DNA from: Dehalococcoidia bacterium
Lineage (GTDB): Bacteria; Chloroflexota; Dehalococcoidia; Lucifugimonadales; Australimonadaceae
Length of the DNA: 64,000 nt
Direction of reading: 5' to 3'
Assembly (NCBI GenBank): GCA_022820645.1
Contig: JAJEFD010000013.1
Span: forward strand, 1 to 64,000
The notes under the pieces were generated by a model. That model ran no database searches and was not told the DNA's origin. It was given only the letters and a program-made list of their open reading frames with translations. This document shows, in pieces, positions 8,132 through 16,863 of the stretch (its first letter is position 1; each line of letters begins with the position of its first letter). A program made the translations under genes and the position numbers.

Positions 8132-11100
8132 TCAGGCCGCCGTACTCTCCAGCTCTACCGTCAGGCCTGCGTCCCGCATCCCGTTGACGTGCGCAGCGAG
8201 TTCATCACTGTACTGCGTACGGATGATCGGCATACTGATGCGCCAGAACTGCCCCCCGCTCTCGATGACGAGGTCAACCTCATCCGTGCCGGGGTAGTCC
8301 ATCAACGTCTGCAGCACCAGTTTGAGCAGGCGATTGTCCTCGGAAGGCTGGTCCGTCTCTTTCATCTTCACGAGGACCTTGCGCTGTCCCTCATCGAGGC
8401 TGCCAACCGATCGAACCTCCTCGTGATGCGCGGCCCCGTTCATCGAGTGCGGCTCCGTGCCATTGGTGGCAGGCTGCGTTAGCACGCTCGTGGGTTCCTC
8501 CACAGGCGGCTTCCACTCCTCCACCTTGGGAGTCGGAGGAGCAGCCACGGAAGCGGGCTGCGGGTCGGTCGGCGTCTCTGCGAGTTCGAACTCGAGCGCC
8601 TCGTCGCAATGTATCGAGGTCTCGTCTCCCCGGTGACGCACCACTCCCTTCAGTTGCACCAGATTGCCCTCTACCCACAGCTCGGCGGTCTTCTCAAACA
8701 CGCGGCTCCAGACGGCCACGTCCAGAACAGAGCCGTCGAATATCTCCAAGCCCACGAAGCAAATCTGCCTGCCCTGCTTGTCCGGCCGGATACGCACCGA
8801 CGCCACCTCGCCCGCCAGTACCACCTTGTCTCCGTCCGCGCACGCCTCCACTTCCTCGCGGGAGAGGGCCGCGCCTGCAGGCGCGTTCACCGGGTCCAGC
8901 ACGCGATGCCCCAGCGCGACGCCTATCAGTTCACGTTCCCAGGCGACTAGTTCCCGCACCGACGGTTCGGGCGCGGGCAGCAGCTCGATCTCCGCCAGGG
9001 GCGTTGGCGCGGATGCGCCGAACATGTCGAACATCGTGGACTGGCCGCTATCGCGCAGGCGTGCCTCCCGTTGCATCAGGTGGACGATGTTGTCTGCGCT
9101 CGCAGTGAGTTGCCCCCGGGACCCGAAAGCACCGAGCGCTCCTACCTTCGCCAGGCTTTCCACCACGCGCCGGTTCGCGGCTTCCGACCCGGCGCGCCTG
9201 CAGAAGTCTTCCAGCGACTGGAACGGGCCGTTCTCGTCGCGCTCGACCACCAACTCCGCTACTGCGGACGCCCCGATATTCTTGATCGAGGCAAGACCGA
9301 ACCGCACGGCCTCCCGGCCGTCCTCCGCCCAGTCCACGCTGAAGTCCACGCCGCTCCGGTTCACGTCCGGTGGCAACACCGGTATCCCCAGTCGCACGCA
9401 CTCCGCGACAGCGGGGCCCATCCGGTCATTTCCCTGGTACGCGTTCAGGACGCACGTCATGAACTCCACGGGGTGGTTCGCCTTGAAATACGCCGTCCAG
9501 TACGCAACCACGGCGTAACTCACGCTGTGCGCCTTGTTGAACGCATACCCCGCGAACGGCTCGATGAGGTCGAAGACCGCCGCGGCGGCATGCTCCTCGT
9601 ACCCCTTCTCCCGTGCTCCCGCAACGAAGCTCTCGCGTTCCTGCTGCATCAGCGAGGCGATCTTCTTTCCCATCGCCTTCCGTACCACGTCCGCTTCGCC
9701 GAGCGAATAGCCCGCGAACTGCCGCATGATGTGCAGCACCTGGTCCTGGTAGACGATCACCCCGTACGTCTCGTTCAGGATTTCCTGAAGGTCGGGGTGA
9801 GGGTAACTGGCGGGCGCCCGCCCGTGCTTCGAATCGATGTAGCGTCCGATGTGCTCCATCGGGCCCGGACGGTACAACGCGATCATCGCCGCGAGTTCGC
9901 CCAGCGTGCCCGGACGCAACTCCTTGATGTAACGCCGCATCCCCGGGCTCTCCAGCTGGAAGAGGGCCGTCGTCTCGCCGCTGCTCAGCAACTCGTATGT
10001 CCTGGCATCGTCGAAAGGGACCTCCTGCAGCCGCACTTCGGTCCCTTTGCGCTGCCGCACCATCTCGATCGTGTTGCTCAGGATCGAGTAGTTGATCAGC
10101 CCCAGGAAGTCCATCTTCAGCAGGCCGAGTTTGGCAACCGGCTCCATGGCGTACTGCGTCATCGCCACGCTGTTCTCGTTGCCCTTCGTCGGACGCTGCA
10201 GCGGCACGTGGTCGGTGAGCGGGTCCTCGGAGATGACGACCCCCGCAGCGTGAGTGCTCACGTTGCGCGTCACGCCCTCGAGGCTCCGCGCGGTATCGAT
10301 GAGCTTCCGTAGCTCTTCGTCCTGCTCGTACGCCTCCTTCATCTCGGGCGACTGTTCGAACGCGAGGTCTATCGTCATTCCCAGCCGCTGCGGAACGAGA
10401 CGCGCCACACGGTCCACATCCGCGTACGTCATGCCCAGCACGCGCCCTGAGTCCCGGATGGCGGCCTTGGCGCCCAGCGTGCCGAACGTGATGATCTGCG
10501 CGACGTGGTCACGCCCGTACTTGTCCGTGACGTACTGGATCGCCTCCTCGCGCCGGTCATCCTGGAAGTCCATGTCGATGTCCGGCATCTCTTTTCGCTC
10601 GATGTTGAGGAAGCGCTCGAACACCAGTCCGTAGTCCAGCGGATCGAGGTCGGTGACGCCCAGGCAGTAGAGCGCCAGCGACGACGCTGCGCTGCCCCGC
10701 ACACCGAAGACGATGCCCTCCCGCCGCGCGAAGTCCGCGATGTCCCACACCACCAGGAAGTAGTTGGGGTACTGCGTCTCCGTGATGACGTTGAGTTCGT
10801 ACTCCAGCCGTTGCTTCGTCGCGTCCGTCGCCCCGGTCGGGTAGCGCTCGCCGAATCCCTGCCAGCACAGCTTGCGCAGGTAGGTGTCCGCGTCTTCGTT
10901 ATCGGGGGTCCGGTAACGCGGCAGGCGCAGCGTCGAGAAGTCGAGCTCCACGTCCGTCATATCCGCTATAGCCTGCGTGTTCGCCACCGCCTCCGGCAGG
11001 TCGGCGAACAGCTCCGCCATCTCCTCGTGCGTCTTCAGGTAGTACGACGAGTCCGAGAATTGGAAGCGGTTCTCGTCGCTGATGTTGGAACTCGTGCCGA

Positions 11101-11767
11101 TGCAGAGCAGCACGTCATGGATGCCGGCGTCGTCCTTGTCGACGTAGTGCAGGTCGTTCGTTGCAACGATGGGGATGTCCAGGTCCTCCCCCAGCCGCAG
11201 CAGCCCATCGTTCAGCGGGGTGAGGAAGTCGAGGTTCTCGTGCCGTTGCATCTCCAGGTAGAAGGCGGGGAACATCGCCTTGTGCCACCTGGCCAGCTCC
11301 TTCGCAGCCTCGTAGTTGCCGTCTATCAGGGCAACCGATATCTCGGAGCTTGGGCAGCCGGAGAAGACGATCAGACCGTCGGCGTGCTCTTCCAGCAGCT
11401 CGTGGTCCACGCGAGGCTTGTAGTAGAAGCCCTCCAGGTGTGCTTTGGAGGACAGCTTCATCAGGTTCCGGTAGCCCTCGTTGTTCTGCGCGAGTACCGT
11501 GAGGTGGTGATAGTTCTGGCCCTTGCCGCCCGAAGTGCGGTCCGTCCGCTTCCCGTTCGCAACGTACAGCTCGCACCCGATGACCGGTTTGATGCCGGCT
11601 TCCTTGCACGCCGAGTAGAAGTCCACCACCCCGTACATCGACCCGTGGTCGGTGAGGCCGAGGGCCGTCATGCCCAGCTCCTTGGCACGGTTCACCATCG
11701 CCGGTATCCGGCTCAGGCCGTCGAGCAGGCTGTACTCCGAGTGGACGTGAAGATGAGTGAACGACAC
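8132..11767 (-). CDS. dnaE: DNA polymerase III subunit alpha
   Basis: Replicative polymerase of about 1,211 residues. It opens with a PHP domain (SFTHLHVHSEYSLLDG; later GLTDHGSMYG) whose metal ligands look intact. The catalytic palm carries PDIDMDFQDDRREE, followed by fingers, a helix-hairpin-helix region and an OB fold. The C-terminal 150 residues include a Pro-rich linker and a small domain of uncertain role. The start is ambiguous. A GTG at 11767 has GGAG 10 bases upstream and matches usual DnaE N-termini. A TTG at 11788 would add seven residues but lies almost at the start point implied by the TATAAT at 11797-11802. Confidence 0.95.
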   Translation of the reverse strand: MSFTHLHVHSEYSLLDGLSRIPAMVNRAKELGMTALGLTDHGSMYGVVDFYSACKEAGIKPVIGCELYVANGKRTDRTSGGKGQNYHHLTVLAQNNEGYRNLMKLSSKAHLEGFYYKPRVDHELLEEHADGLIVFSGCPSSEISVALIDGNYEAAKELARWHKAMFPAFYLEMQRHENLDFLTPLNDGLLRLGEDLDIPIVATNDLHYVDKDDAGIHDVLLCIGTSSNISDENRFQFSDSSYYLKTHEEMAELFADLPEAVANTQAIADMTDVELDFSTLRLPRYRTPDNEDADTYLRKLCWQGFGERYPTGATDATKQRLEYELNVITETQYPNYFLVVWDIADFARREGIVFGVRGSAASSLALYCLGVTDLDPLDYGLVFERFLNIERKEMPDIDMDFQDDRREEAIQYVTDKYGRDHVAQIITFGTLGAKAAIRDSGRVLGMTYADVDRVARLVPQRLGMTIDLAFEQSPEMKEAYEQDEELRKLIDTARSLEGVTRNVSTHAAGVVISEDPLTDHVPLQRPTKGNENSVAMTQYAMEPVAKLGLLKMDFLGLINYSILSNTIEMVRQRKGTEVRLQEVPFDDARTYELLSSGETTALFQLESPGMRRYIKELRPGTLGELAAMIALYRPGPMEHIGRYIDSKHGRAPASYPHPDLQEILNETYGVIVYQDQVLHIMRQFAGYSLGEADVVRKAMGKKIASLMQQERESFVAGAREKGYEEHAAAAVFDLIEPFAGYAFNKAHSVSYAVVAYWTAYFKANHPVEFMTCVLNAYQGNDRMGPAVAECVRLGIPVLPPDVNRSGVDFSVDWAEDGREAVRFGLASIKNIGASAVAELVVERDENGPFQSLEDFCRRAGSEAANRRVVESLAKVGALGAFGSRGQLTASADNIVHLMQREARLRDSGQSTMFDMFGASAPTPLAEIELLPAPEPSVRELVAWERELIGVALGHRVLDPVNAPAGAALSREEVEACADGDKVVLAGEVASVRIRPDKQGRQICFVGLEIFDGSVLDVAVWSRVFEKTAELWVEGNLVQLKGVVRHRGDETSIHCDEALEFELAETPTDPQPASVAAPPTPKVEEWKPPVEEPTSVLTQPATNGTEPHSMNGAAHHEEVRSVGSLDEGQRKVLVKMKETDQPSEDNRLLKLVLQTLMDYPGTDEVDLVIESGGQFWRISMPIIRTQYSDELAAHVNGMRDAGLTVELESTAA

Positions 11768-11796
11768 CGCTGCAACACTCCGGGGCAAGTCCGGCC

Positions 11797-11802
11797 ATTA
11801 TA
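11797..11802 (-). promoter_or_regulatory. Consensus -10 box (TATAAT) for dnaE
   Basis: A perfect TATAAT on the minus strand, with TTGGGC 18 bases upstream as a possible -35. Transcription would begin near 11790, about 23 bases before the favoured GTG start and 2 bases before the alternative TTG. Confidence 0.6.
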
Positions 11803-11969
11803 AGGACACAGCCCTGTCGTGCCCAACATTGAAATATGCAGGATTTTGCATCGTCTCGCCGCTTGCATACAGCATCCTGTGTACTACCGCCTCTGTTGTC
11901 TCACCTGCATCCCTCACTTCTCCGTTGACTGAGCGAACGCCCCGCTGCTACGCTCGCAGCAGGATCCCC

Positions 11970-13364
11970 ATGCCTGCGCACGACTCCCAACACGCCTCGG
12001 ACGCCGTCTACGAAGAAGCCCTGCACCGCCTCCTTTCGCTCGCCGACCTCGAGCGGATGACGGGGCATGCCGTCCCAACGTACAAGTACGACCTGGAGCG
12101 CATGCGGGAACTGGCAGCCCGGCTGGGCCTGCTCGGCGGGGGGCCTCCGCTCATCCATGTCGCCGGGACCAAGGGCAAGGGCAGCGTCGCAGCCATGACC
12201 GCCAGCGCCCTCCGGGCGCACGGCCTGCACACCGGCCTGTACACCTCTCCCCACCTGCACTCATTCCGCGAACGCATCCGCCTGAACGGCGACCCGCTCA
12301 CCGAGCGGACCTTCGCCGCGGCGGTCGCGCGCATCTGGCCTGTCGTCGAGGAGATGGCCGGTGAACCCGTCAGGGCACCCTCCACCTTCGAGGCACTCAC
12401 CGCGATGGCGCTGGACGTCTTCCGCGAAGAAGCGGCAGACGCCGTCGTGCTGGAGGTCGGACTCGGCGGACGACTGGACGCGACGAACGTGGTCTCGTCG
12501 AGCGTCGCGGTCGTCACTTCCGTCAGCCTCGACCACACCGCCATCCTCGGTTCCACCGTCGAGGAGATTGCGGGAGAGAAGGCAGGCATCATCAAGGGCG
12601 CCCAGCCGGTCGTCTCCGCGCCGCAGGATCCCGGAGCGATGAACGTCATCCGGGCGCGAGCGCAGGCGATGGGCGCGCCGCTCACCGAGGTTGGCCGCGA
12701 CGTAACGTACGTGCAGGAAGCGCACGACCTCTCCGGCCAGACGGTGCTCGTGACGACCTCCCGCGACAGCTACCGCATACGTCTGCCGCTGTTGGGTGCG
12801 CACCAGGCCGAGAACGCGGCAGTCGCCGTCGCTGCGCTGGAACAGGCGCCGCTCCCCTTGACGCGTGAAACCATCGAAGCGGGCCTCGCCGCCGTGCGCT
12901 GGGAGGGCCGCTTCCAACTGCTCTCTACCGATCCCTACGTCGTTGTGGACGGCGCGCACAACCCCTACTCCATGGCACGGCTGCGCGAGACTGTGCAGGA
13001 ATACCTCCCCGGCGCGCGCGTCCACCTCGTGTTCGGCGCATCCGGCGACAAGCAGATAGACCTGCTCACCGAGGAGGCGGCAGCCTTCGCGGACGAGGTC
13101 TGGACCGTCGCCTCGCGCCACCCGCGCGCCGCACATCCGGGTATGCTCGCCTCGCTCTTCGAGCGTCTGGGAACGAGCGCGCGCAGCGCCACCAGCGTCG
13201 CCGAGGGCATCGAGCAAGCGCTGAACGCAGCAGGAGACGGCGACCTCGTCCTCGTGACCGGTTCGCTCTTCGCCGTCGCCGAAGCGCTGCAGCACTCCCT
13301 TGGCATCGCCGGAGAGCACTATCCTGAGTTCGACCCACAGGCATCTGTCCTCGGGAGGGTCTGA
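11970..13364 (+). CDS. folC: Bifunctional folylpolyglutamate synthase/dihydrofolate synthase
   Basis: The 464-residue Mur-ligase family protein has the P-loop HVAGTKGKGSVAAM, then GLYTSPHLHSFRERI, the ATPase motif LEVGLGGRLDATNVV and VDGAHNPYSM in the C-terminal domain, all typical of FolC. It adds glutamate to dihydropteroate and to tetrahydrofolates. An open frame runs upstream to 11757, but that part is not conserved and overlaps the dnaE start. The ATG at 11970 has AGGA 5-6 bases before it and yields a normal length. fabF follows after 5 bases, probably in the same transcript. Confidence 0.94.
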   Translation: MPAHDSQHASDAVYEEALHRLLSLADLERMTGHAVPTYKYDLERMRELAARLGLLGGGPPLIHVAGTKGKGSVAAMTASALRAHGLHTGLYTSPHLHSFRERIRLNGDPLTERTFAAAVARIWPVVEEMAGEPVRAPSTFEALTAMALDVFREEAADAVVLEVGLGGRLDATNVVSSSVAVVTSVSLDHTAILGSTVEEIAGEKAGIIKGAQPVVSAPQDPGAMNVIRARAQAMGAPLTEVGRDVTYVQEAHDLSGQTVLVTTSRDSYRIRLPLLGAHQAENAAVAVAALEQAPLPLTRETIEAGLAAVRWEGRFQLLSTDPYVVVDGAHNPYSMARLRETVQEYLPGARVHLVFGASGDKQIDLLTEEAAAFADEVWTVASRHPRAAHPGMLASLFERLGTSARSATSVAEGIEQALNAAGDGDLVLVTGSLFAVAEALQHSLGIAGEHYPEFDPQASVLGRV

Positions 13365-13369
13365 AGCGC

Positions 13370-14629
13370 ATGACCGGCCTCAACGCCAACGGACGCAAGC
13401 GAGTGGTCGTTACCGGCCTCGGCGCCGTGACGCCGCTCGGTGAAAGCGTCGCCGAGTTCTGGGAGGGGCTCGCCGCGGGACGCTCCGGCATCGGCCCGAT
13501 GACGCTCGCCGACCCCACCGAGTACCCCTGCCGGATATCGGGAGAGGTCTCCGGCTTCGACCCTGAGCGGTACGTCGAGAAGCGGGAGGCCCGCAGGCTC
13601 GCGCGCTTCTCCCAGCTCGCCATCGCCGCGACCGATGAGGCGATGCGGAACGCGGGACTCTCCGCCGCCAACGTGGACGTCGACCGGATGGGCGTTTACC
13701 TAGGCAACGGCAACGGCGGCTTCCCGACCATAGACGAGAGCATGCGCATCCTCATCGAGCGCGGCGGCATGCGCATGTCGCCGTTCTTCTTCCCCATGAT
13801 CCTCCCCAACATGGCCGCCGCGAACGTCAGCCGCCATGTCGAGGCGCGCGGCCCCTGCAGCACCATCGTCACCGCATGCGCCGCATCCACGCAGTCCATC
13901 GGCGACGCTGCCGAGGTCATACGCCGGGGCGCAGCCGATGTGATGATCACCGGTGGGACAGAGGCCGGCATCAGCCAGCTCGGTCTCGCGGGGTTCTGCG
14001 TCATGCGTGCCCTCAGCACTCGCAACGACGACCCCCCTGCCGCGAGCCGCCCCTTCGATGCCGACCGCGACGGTTTCGTCCCCGCGGAAGGCGCGGGCAT
14101 CCTCGTCGTCGAATCGCTGGAGCACGCGCTCAGGCGTGACGCGCCCATCGTCGCCGAGGTCCTGGGCTACGGAGCGTCAGCGGACGCGGGACACCAGTTC
14201 CAGCCCGACGACGACGGCGCCGGCGCGGCGCGCGCCATCCGCTGGGCGCTGGAAGACGCGGGCGTCGGGCCGCACGAGGTGGACTACATCAACGCTCACG
14301 GCACCTCCACCCCGCTCAACGACGCCTCGGAGACGCTCGCCATCAAGCGCGCGTTCGGCGACGCCGCCTACAAGATACCCATCAGCTCCACGAAATCGAT
14401 GATCGGGCACGCGCTCGGGGGCGCGGGAGGCATGGAGGCCGTCGCCTGCATACAGACCATCCTCAACGGCCTCATACATCCCACCATCAACTACACGACG
14501 CCCGACCCTGCCTGCGACCTCGACTACGTGCCGAACGAGGCACGTCCCGCCGACGTACGCACCGTCCTCTCCAACAGCTTCGGGTTCGGCGGCCAGAACG
14601 CCTGCCTCGTGTTCCGCCGTTACGAATAA
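13370..14629 (+). CDS. fabF: 3-oxoacyl-[acyl-carrier-protein] synthase II
   Basis: A 419-residue thiolase-fold condensing enzyme that elongates fatty acids with malonyl-ACP. The N-terminus is RKRVVVTGLGAVTPLG. The nucleophile is Cys170 in TACAASTQS, and the two histidines are in HGTSTPLND and GHALGGAGG; the C-terminus NSFGFGGQNACLVF is typical. The ribosome site GGGAGGG lies inside the folC end. It is transcribed with folC and faces the cupin gene convergently, with a palindromic repeat between them. Confidence 0.94.
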   Translation: MTGLNANGRKRVVVTGLGAVTPLGESVAEFWEGLAAGRSGIGPMTLADPTEYPCRISGEVSGFDPERYVEKREARRLARFSQLAIAATDEAMRNAGLSAANVDVDRMGVYLGNGNGGFPTIDESMRILIERGGMRMSPFFFPMILPNMAAANVSRHVEARGPCSTIVTACAASTQSIGDAAEVIRRGAADVMITGGTEAGISQLGLAGFCVMRALSTRNDDPPAASRPFDADRDGFVPAEGAGILVVESLEHALRRDAPIVAEVLGYGASADAGHQFQPDDDGAGAARAIRWALEDAGVGPHEVDYINAHGTSTPLNDASETLAIKRAFGDAAYKIPISSTKSMIGHALGGAGGMEAVACIQTILNGLIHPTINYTTPDPACDLDYVPNEARPADVRTVLSNSFGFGGQNACLVFRRYE

Positions 14630-14633
14630 ACCC

Positions 14634-14660
14634 GTCATTCCCCCGAAGGCGGGAATCCAG
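14634..14660. repeat. Dispersed palindromic repeat, family A
   Basis: A 27-bp copy of the GTCATTCCCGC...GCGGGAATCCAG palindrome found at least seven times in this window. Here it sits 4 bases after the fabF stop and 18 bases from the cupin stop, so it may act as a hairpin between convergent genes. Confidence 0.8.
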
Positions 14661-14678
14661 CAGCACGCTAGGGGAGGC

Positions 14679-15071
14679 CTACCGCTTCACCGTCTCCGCG
14701 TAGTTGATGCGGTCGTTGATGATGCGCCCGGTGCCGTGCTCCACCTTCACCGTGTTCGCCGTCGCGCCGGACCGTGTGCCGATCATGATGAGTGGCGCTC
14801 CGCCCGTGTTGTGCAGCTGGTAGAACGAGCCGCCCGTGATGGTCGCCATCATGCCGGGCGTTAGCACTGCCTTGCCCCCGTCCGGGAAGTTCATCGTCAA
14901 CTCCCCCTCGATGACCTGGAACGTCTGGTCCTGGTTGTGGCAGTGCATCTCGTCCATCTGGTCGGGCGTGTAGTAGTGGATCCACGCGTGGAAACGGTTC
15001 GTGTCCATCACCACGGTGCGCTTCTTCGTCTCGTGGCCGAACGCTTTCGTGTCGAAGACTTCTATGGGCAT
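14679..15071 (-). CDS. Single-domain cupin protein
   Basis: The 130-residue protein has the two cupin motifs: HCHNQDQTFQVIEGEL with metal-binding histidines, and the second-motif region GSFYQLHNTGGAPL. It is a small beta-barrel metal protein of unknown substrate. The chosen ATG at 15071 (MPIEVFDTKAF) has GAGGAGG 7 bases upstream; a longer open frame to 15128 lacks this support and adds a basic, unconserved stretch. It is monocistronic, between fabF and tRNA-Arg. Confidence 0.8.
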   Translation of the reverse strand: MPIEVFDTKAFGHETKKRTVVMDTNRFHAWIHYYTPDQMDEMHCHNQDQTFQVIEGELTMNFPDGGKAVLTPGMMATITGGSFYQLHNTGGAPLIMIGTRSGATANTVKVEHGTGRIINDRINYAETVKR

Positions 15072-15162
15072 CGCGCTCCTCCTCTCACCTGCTGCTCGCA
15101 CTCTAGGCACACGCAAACGGCGTGTCAAACGGCGTACATGGCCGAGATGCCATCACTCGGTC

Positions 15163-15238
15163 TGGTACCCCTGCAGGGACTCGAACCCTGGCACGCGGTT
15201 TAGGAAACCGCTGCTCTATCCTCCTGAGCTACAGGGGC
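15163..15238 (-). tRNA. tRNA-Arg(CCU)
   Basis: A complete 76-nt cloverleaf on the minus strand with encoded CCA. The acceptor stem GCCCCTG pairs with CAGGGGT (one G-U pair); the D arm is GCTCAGGAGGATAGAGC, the anticodon loop TTCCTAA with anticodon CCT, and the T arm CAGGGTTCGAGTCCCTG. It decodes AGG. A truncated relative lies at 16061-16103. Confidence 0.95.
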
Positions 15239-15240
15239 AC

Positions 15241-15257
15241 AGGAGTATTGTACTCCT
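15241..15257 (-). promoter_or_regulatory. Palindrome overlapping the -10 box of tRNA-Arg
   Basis: The palindrome AGGAGTA-TTG-TACTCCT spans 15241-15257. On the minus strand it contains TACAAT (15247-15252), placed correctly to start transcription about 2 bases before the tRNA. It also covers the last codon and stop of the PEP mutase-family gene. It could be an operator or a weak hairpin. Confidence 0.45.
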
Positions 15258-16035
15258 ACACGCCCGGGGTCTCTGCTCGGATCTCCGCAGCGATCTGGTC
15301 AACGAGAGACATGGCCTCGCGGAAGATGCTCGTGGCGTACGTCACCCGTCGCGCGCCCGCCTGGGCCGCGACGGCAACCGGGATAGGCCCCCCGCGGCGG
15401 ACCGTAACGTTGACGACCTGGGCCACGTCAACCAGGGCGCGGATCGCGGTGGGGTCGCTCAGGCTGATGGGGTATATGCAGTCTGCTCCCGCTTCGCGAT
15501 AAAGCTGGGCGCGTTGCAGACCCTCTGCCAACTGCGTGTCCGCATCCCCTTCGCGCCGGATGAACACATCAACCCGTGCGTTGAGGAACAGGTCGATGCC
15601 AAAGGCCTGCGCTTCTGCCTTCACAGCCGCCAGGCGCTCCGCCTGTGCCTCTGCCGGCACCAGCCCCAACGTCCCGTAATGGTCCGTATCCTCGAGGTTC
15701 AGCCCCACCGCTCCGATATCGATCAACCGTCGAGCGATCTCAGCCGGGGGCAGTCGGTAGCCAGCCTCGAAGTCAACGGTGACAGGCGATTGAACCGAAC
15801 GGGTGATACGCTCCGCCGCAGCGAGCATCTCCTCGACCGGGGCTGCCTCATGGTCCGCGTGGCCGATCGCTGCCGATACGCCTCCGCTGGTCGTTGCGAT
15901 CGCAGGGAAGCCTGCTGCCTCGAAGCGCCGGGCACTCGCCGCGTCCCAGGCATTCGCCATCACCAGCATCCCGGGTCCCGAATGCAGATCGCGGAATGAT
16001 CGAGCCTTTGATGAAAGCTGTTCGAGGTCTACCAT
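15256..16035 (-). CDS. Isocitrate lyase/PEP mutase family protein
   Basis: A 259-residue TIM-barrel protein with MANAWDAASARRFEAAGF, IATTSGGVSAAIGH and VTVDFEAGYR, matching the PEP mutase/isocitrate lyase superfamily. These enzymes make or break C-C or C-P bonds in 2-oxo acids; the substrate is undetermined. The classical isocitrate lyase KKCGH motif is absent, so it is not AceA. The start is the ATG at 16035, with AGGGGA about 10 bases upstream; the open frame continuing to 16515 has no conserved sequence. It lies between an intact tRNA-Arg and a tRNA-Arg remnant. Confidence 0.85.
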   Translation of the reverse strand: MVDLEQLSSKARSFRDLHSGPGMLVMANAWDAASARRFEAAGFPAIATTSGGVSAAIGHADHEAAPVEEMLAAAERITRSVQSPVTVDFEAGYRLPPAEIARRLIDIGAVGLNLEDTDHYGTLGLVPAEAQAERLAAVKAEAQAFGIDLFLNARVDVFIRREGDADTQLAEGLQRAQLYREAGADCIYPISLSDPTAIRALVDVAQVVNVTVRRGGPIPVAVAAQAGARRVTYATSIFREAMSLVDQIAAEIRAETPGV

Positions 16036-16060
16036 GGTGTTACGTTCCCCTACACTGGAA

Positions 16061-16103
16061 GGCGCGTTCAGGAACGCTGCTCTATCCTCCTGAGCCACAG
16101 GGC
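16061..16103 (-). pseudogene. Truncated tRNA-Arg remnant (5' half)
   Basis: The minus strand reads GCCCTGTGGCTC, then a D arm and a degenerate anticodon arm. A 21-base block (16075-16095) is identical to tRNA-Arg at 15209-15229. The T arm and 3' acceptor strand are missing and are replaced by the ribosome site of the PEP mutase-family gene. The anticodon stem no longer folds with a 7-base loop, so it is unlikely to be functional. Confidence 0.75.
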
Positions 16104-16170
16104 ACTGCCCCGTCATGGTACTACTCACCCACCGCCATCCGCGCATCTGCGTGGATCCAGGAGACAGCAC

Positions 16171-16851
16171 ATGAAGATATTCGCACTCGGAGGCTCGTCG
16201 AGCATCGGCCGGGCCGCGATACGCGTGCTCCTCGACGCCGGCCATGAGGTCTGCGCAACGTACAACTCCCGCGTGTCGGACGGTCTCGACCGCGCGACCT
16301 GGGTGCGCGCCGACGTGCGCTCGACCGCCGACCTCGACGCGCTTGTCCGGCCTGCCGAGGGCGCCGACGTCCTGCTCCTCCTGCCCGGCCTCTCTCCCGG
16401 CCAGACGCTGGCAGCCTACGACGATGACCAGATCGCGGACGTCGTGGACGTCAACTTCTCCGGCCAGTTCCGCGCCATCCAGCGCATCGCCCCGGTCATG
16501 GCGGACGGCTCCCACATCATCATCCTGGGTTCGCAGGCGGGCCAGCGAGGCTCAAGCGACCCCCTCTACGGCGCAACGAAGGGCGCCATGCACGCCCTCG
16601 CGAAGTCGCTGGCAAAGTCGCTCACGCCCCGGACCCGCGTCAACGTCGTCGCCCCCGGCATGGTGACCGGCACCGCCATGCACGATGAGACCTCCGAGGC
16701 AGTGCTGGACATACACCGCAAGACCACGCCCACAGGCCACTTCATCAGCGCCACCGACCTTGCGCACGTCCTGCTCGACATCATGCAGCCGCACTGGTGT
16801 CAGTTGAACGGCGCGTGCATCGACATCAACGGCGGCATGTACATCCGCTGA
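16171..16851 (+). CDS. Short-chain dehydrogenase/reductase
   Basis: The 226-residue SDR protein starts MKIFALGGSSSIGRAA (a variant of the Gly-rich dinucleotide motif). It has VNFSGQFRA, the catalytic YGATKGAMHAL with Tyr and Lys, and VNVVAPGMVTGTAM. It should reduce or oxidise a carbonyl with NAD(P)H; the substrate is unknown. An AGGAGA site sits 7 bases before the ATG. The alpha/beta hydrolase gene begins 12 bases downstream and is probably cotranscribed. Confidence 0.88.
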   Translation: MKIFALGGSSSIGRAAIRVLLDAGHEVCATYNSRVSDGLDRATWVRADVRSTADLDALVRPAEGADVLLLLPGLSPGQTLAAYDDDQIADVVDVNFSGQFRAIQRIAPVMADGSHIIILGSQAGQRGSSDPLYGATKGAMHALAKSLAKSLTPRTRVNVVAPGMVTGTAMHDETSEAVLDIHRKTTPTGHFISATDLAHVLLDIMQPHWCQLNGACIDINGGMYIR

Positions 16852-16863
16852 TAGCCTGTTCCC

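Noticed and set aside
11757-11969. Upstream extension of folC to 11757
   Set aside because: The added 71 residues overlap the dnaE start, are not folC-like, and the ATG at 11970 has its own ribosome site.
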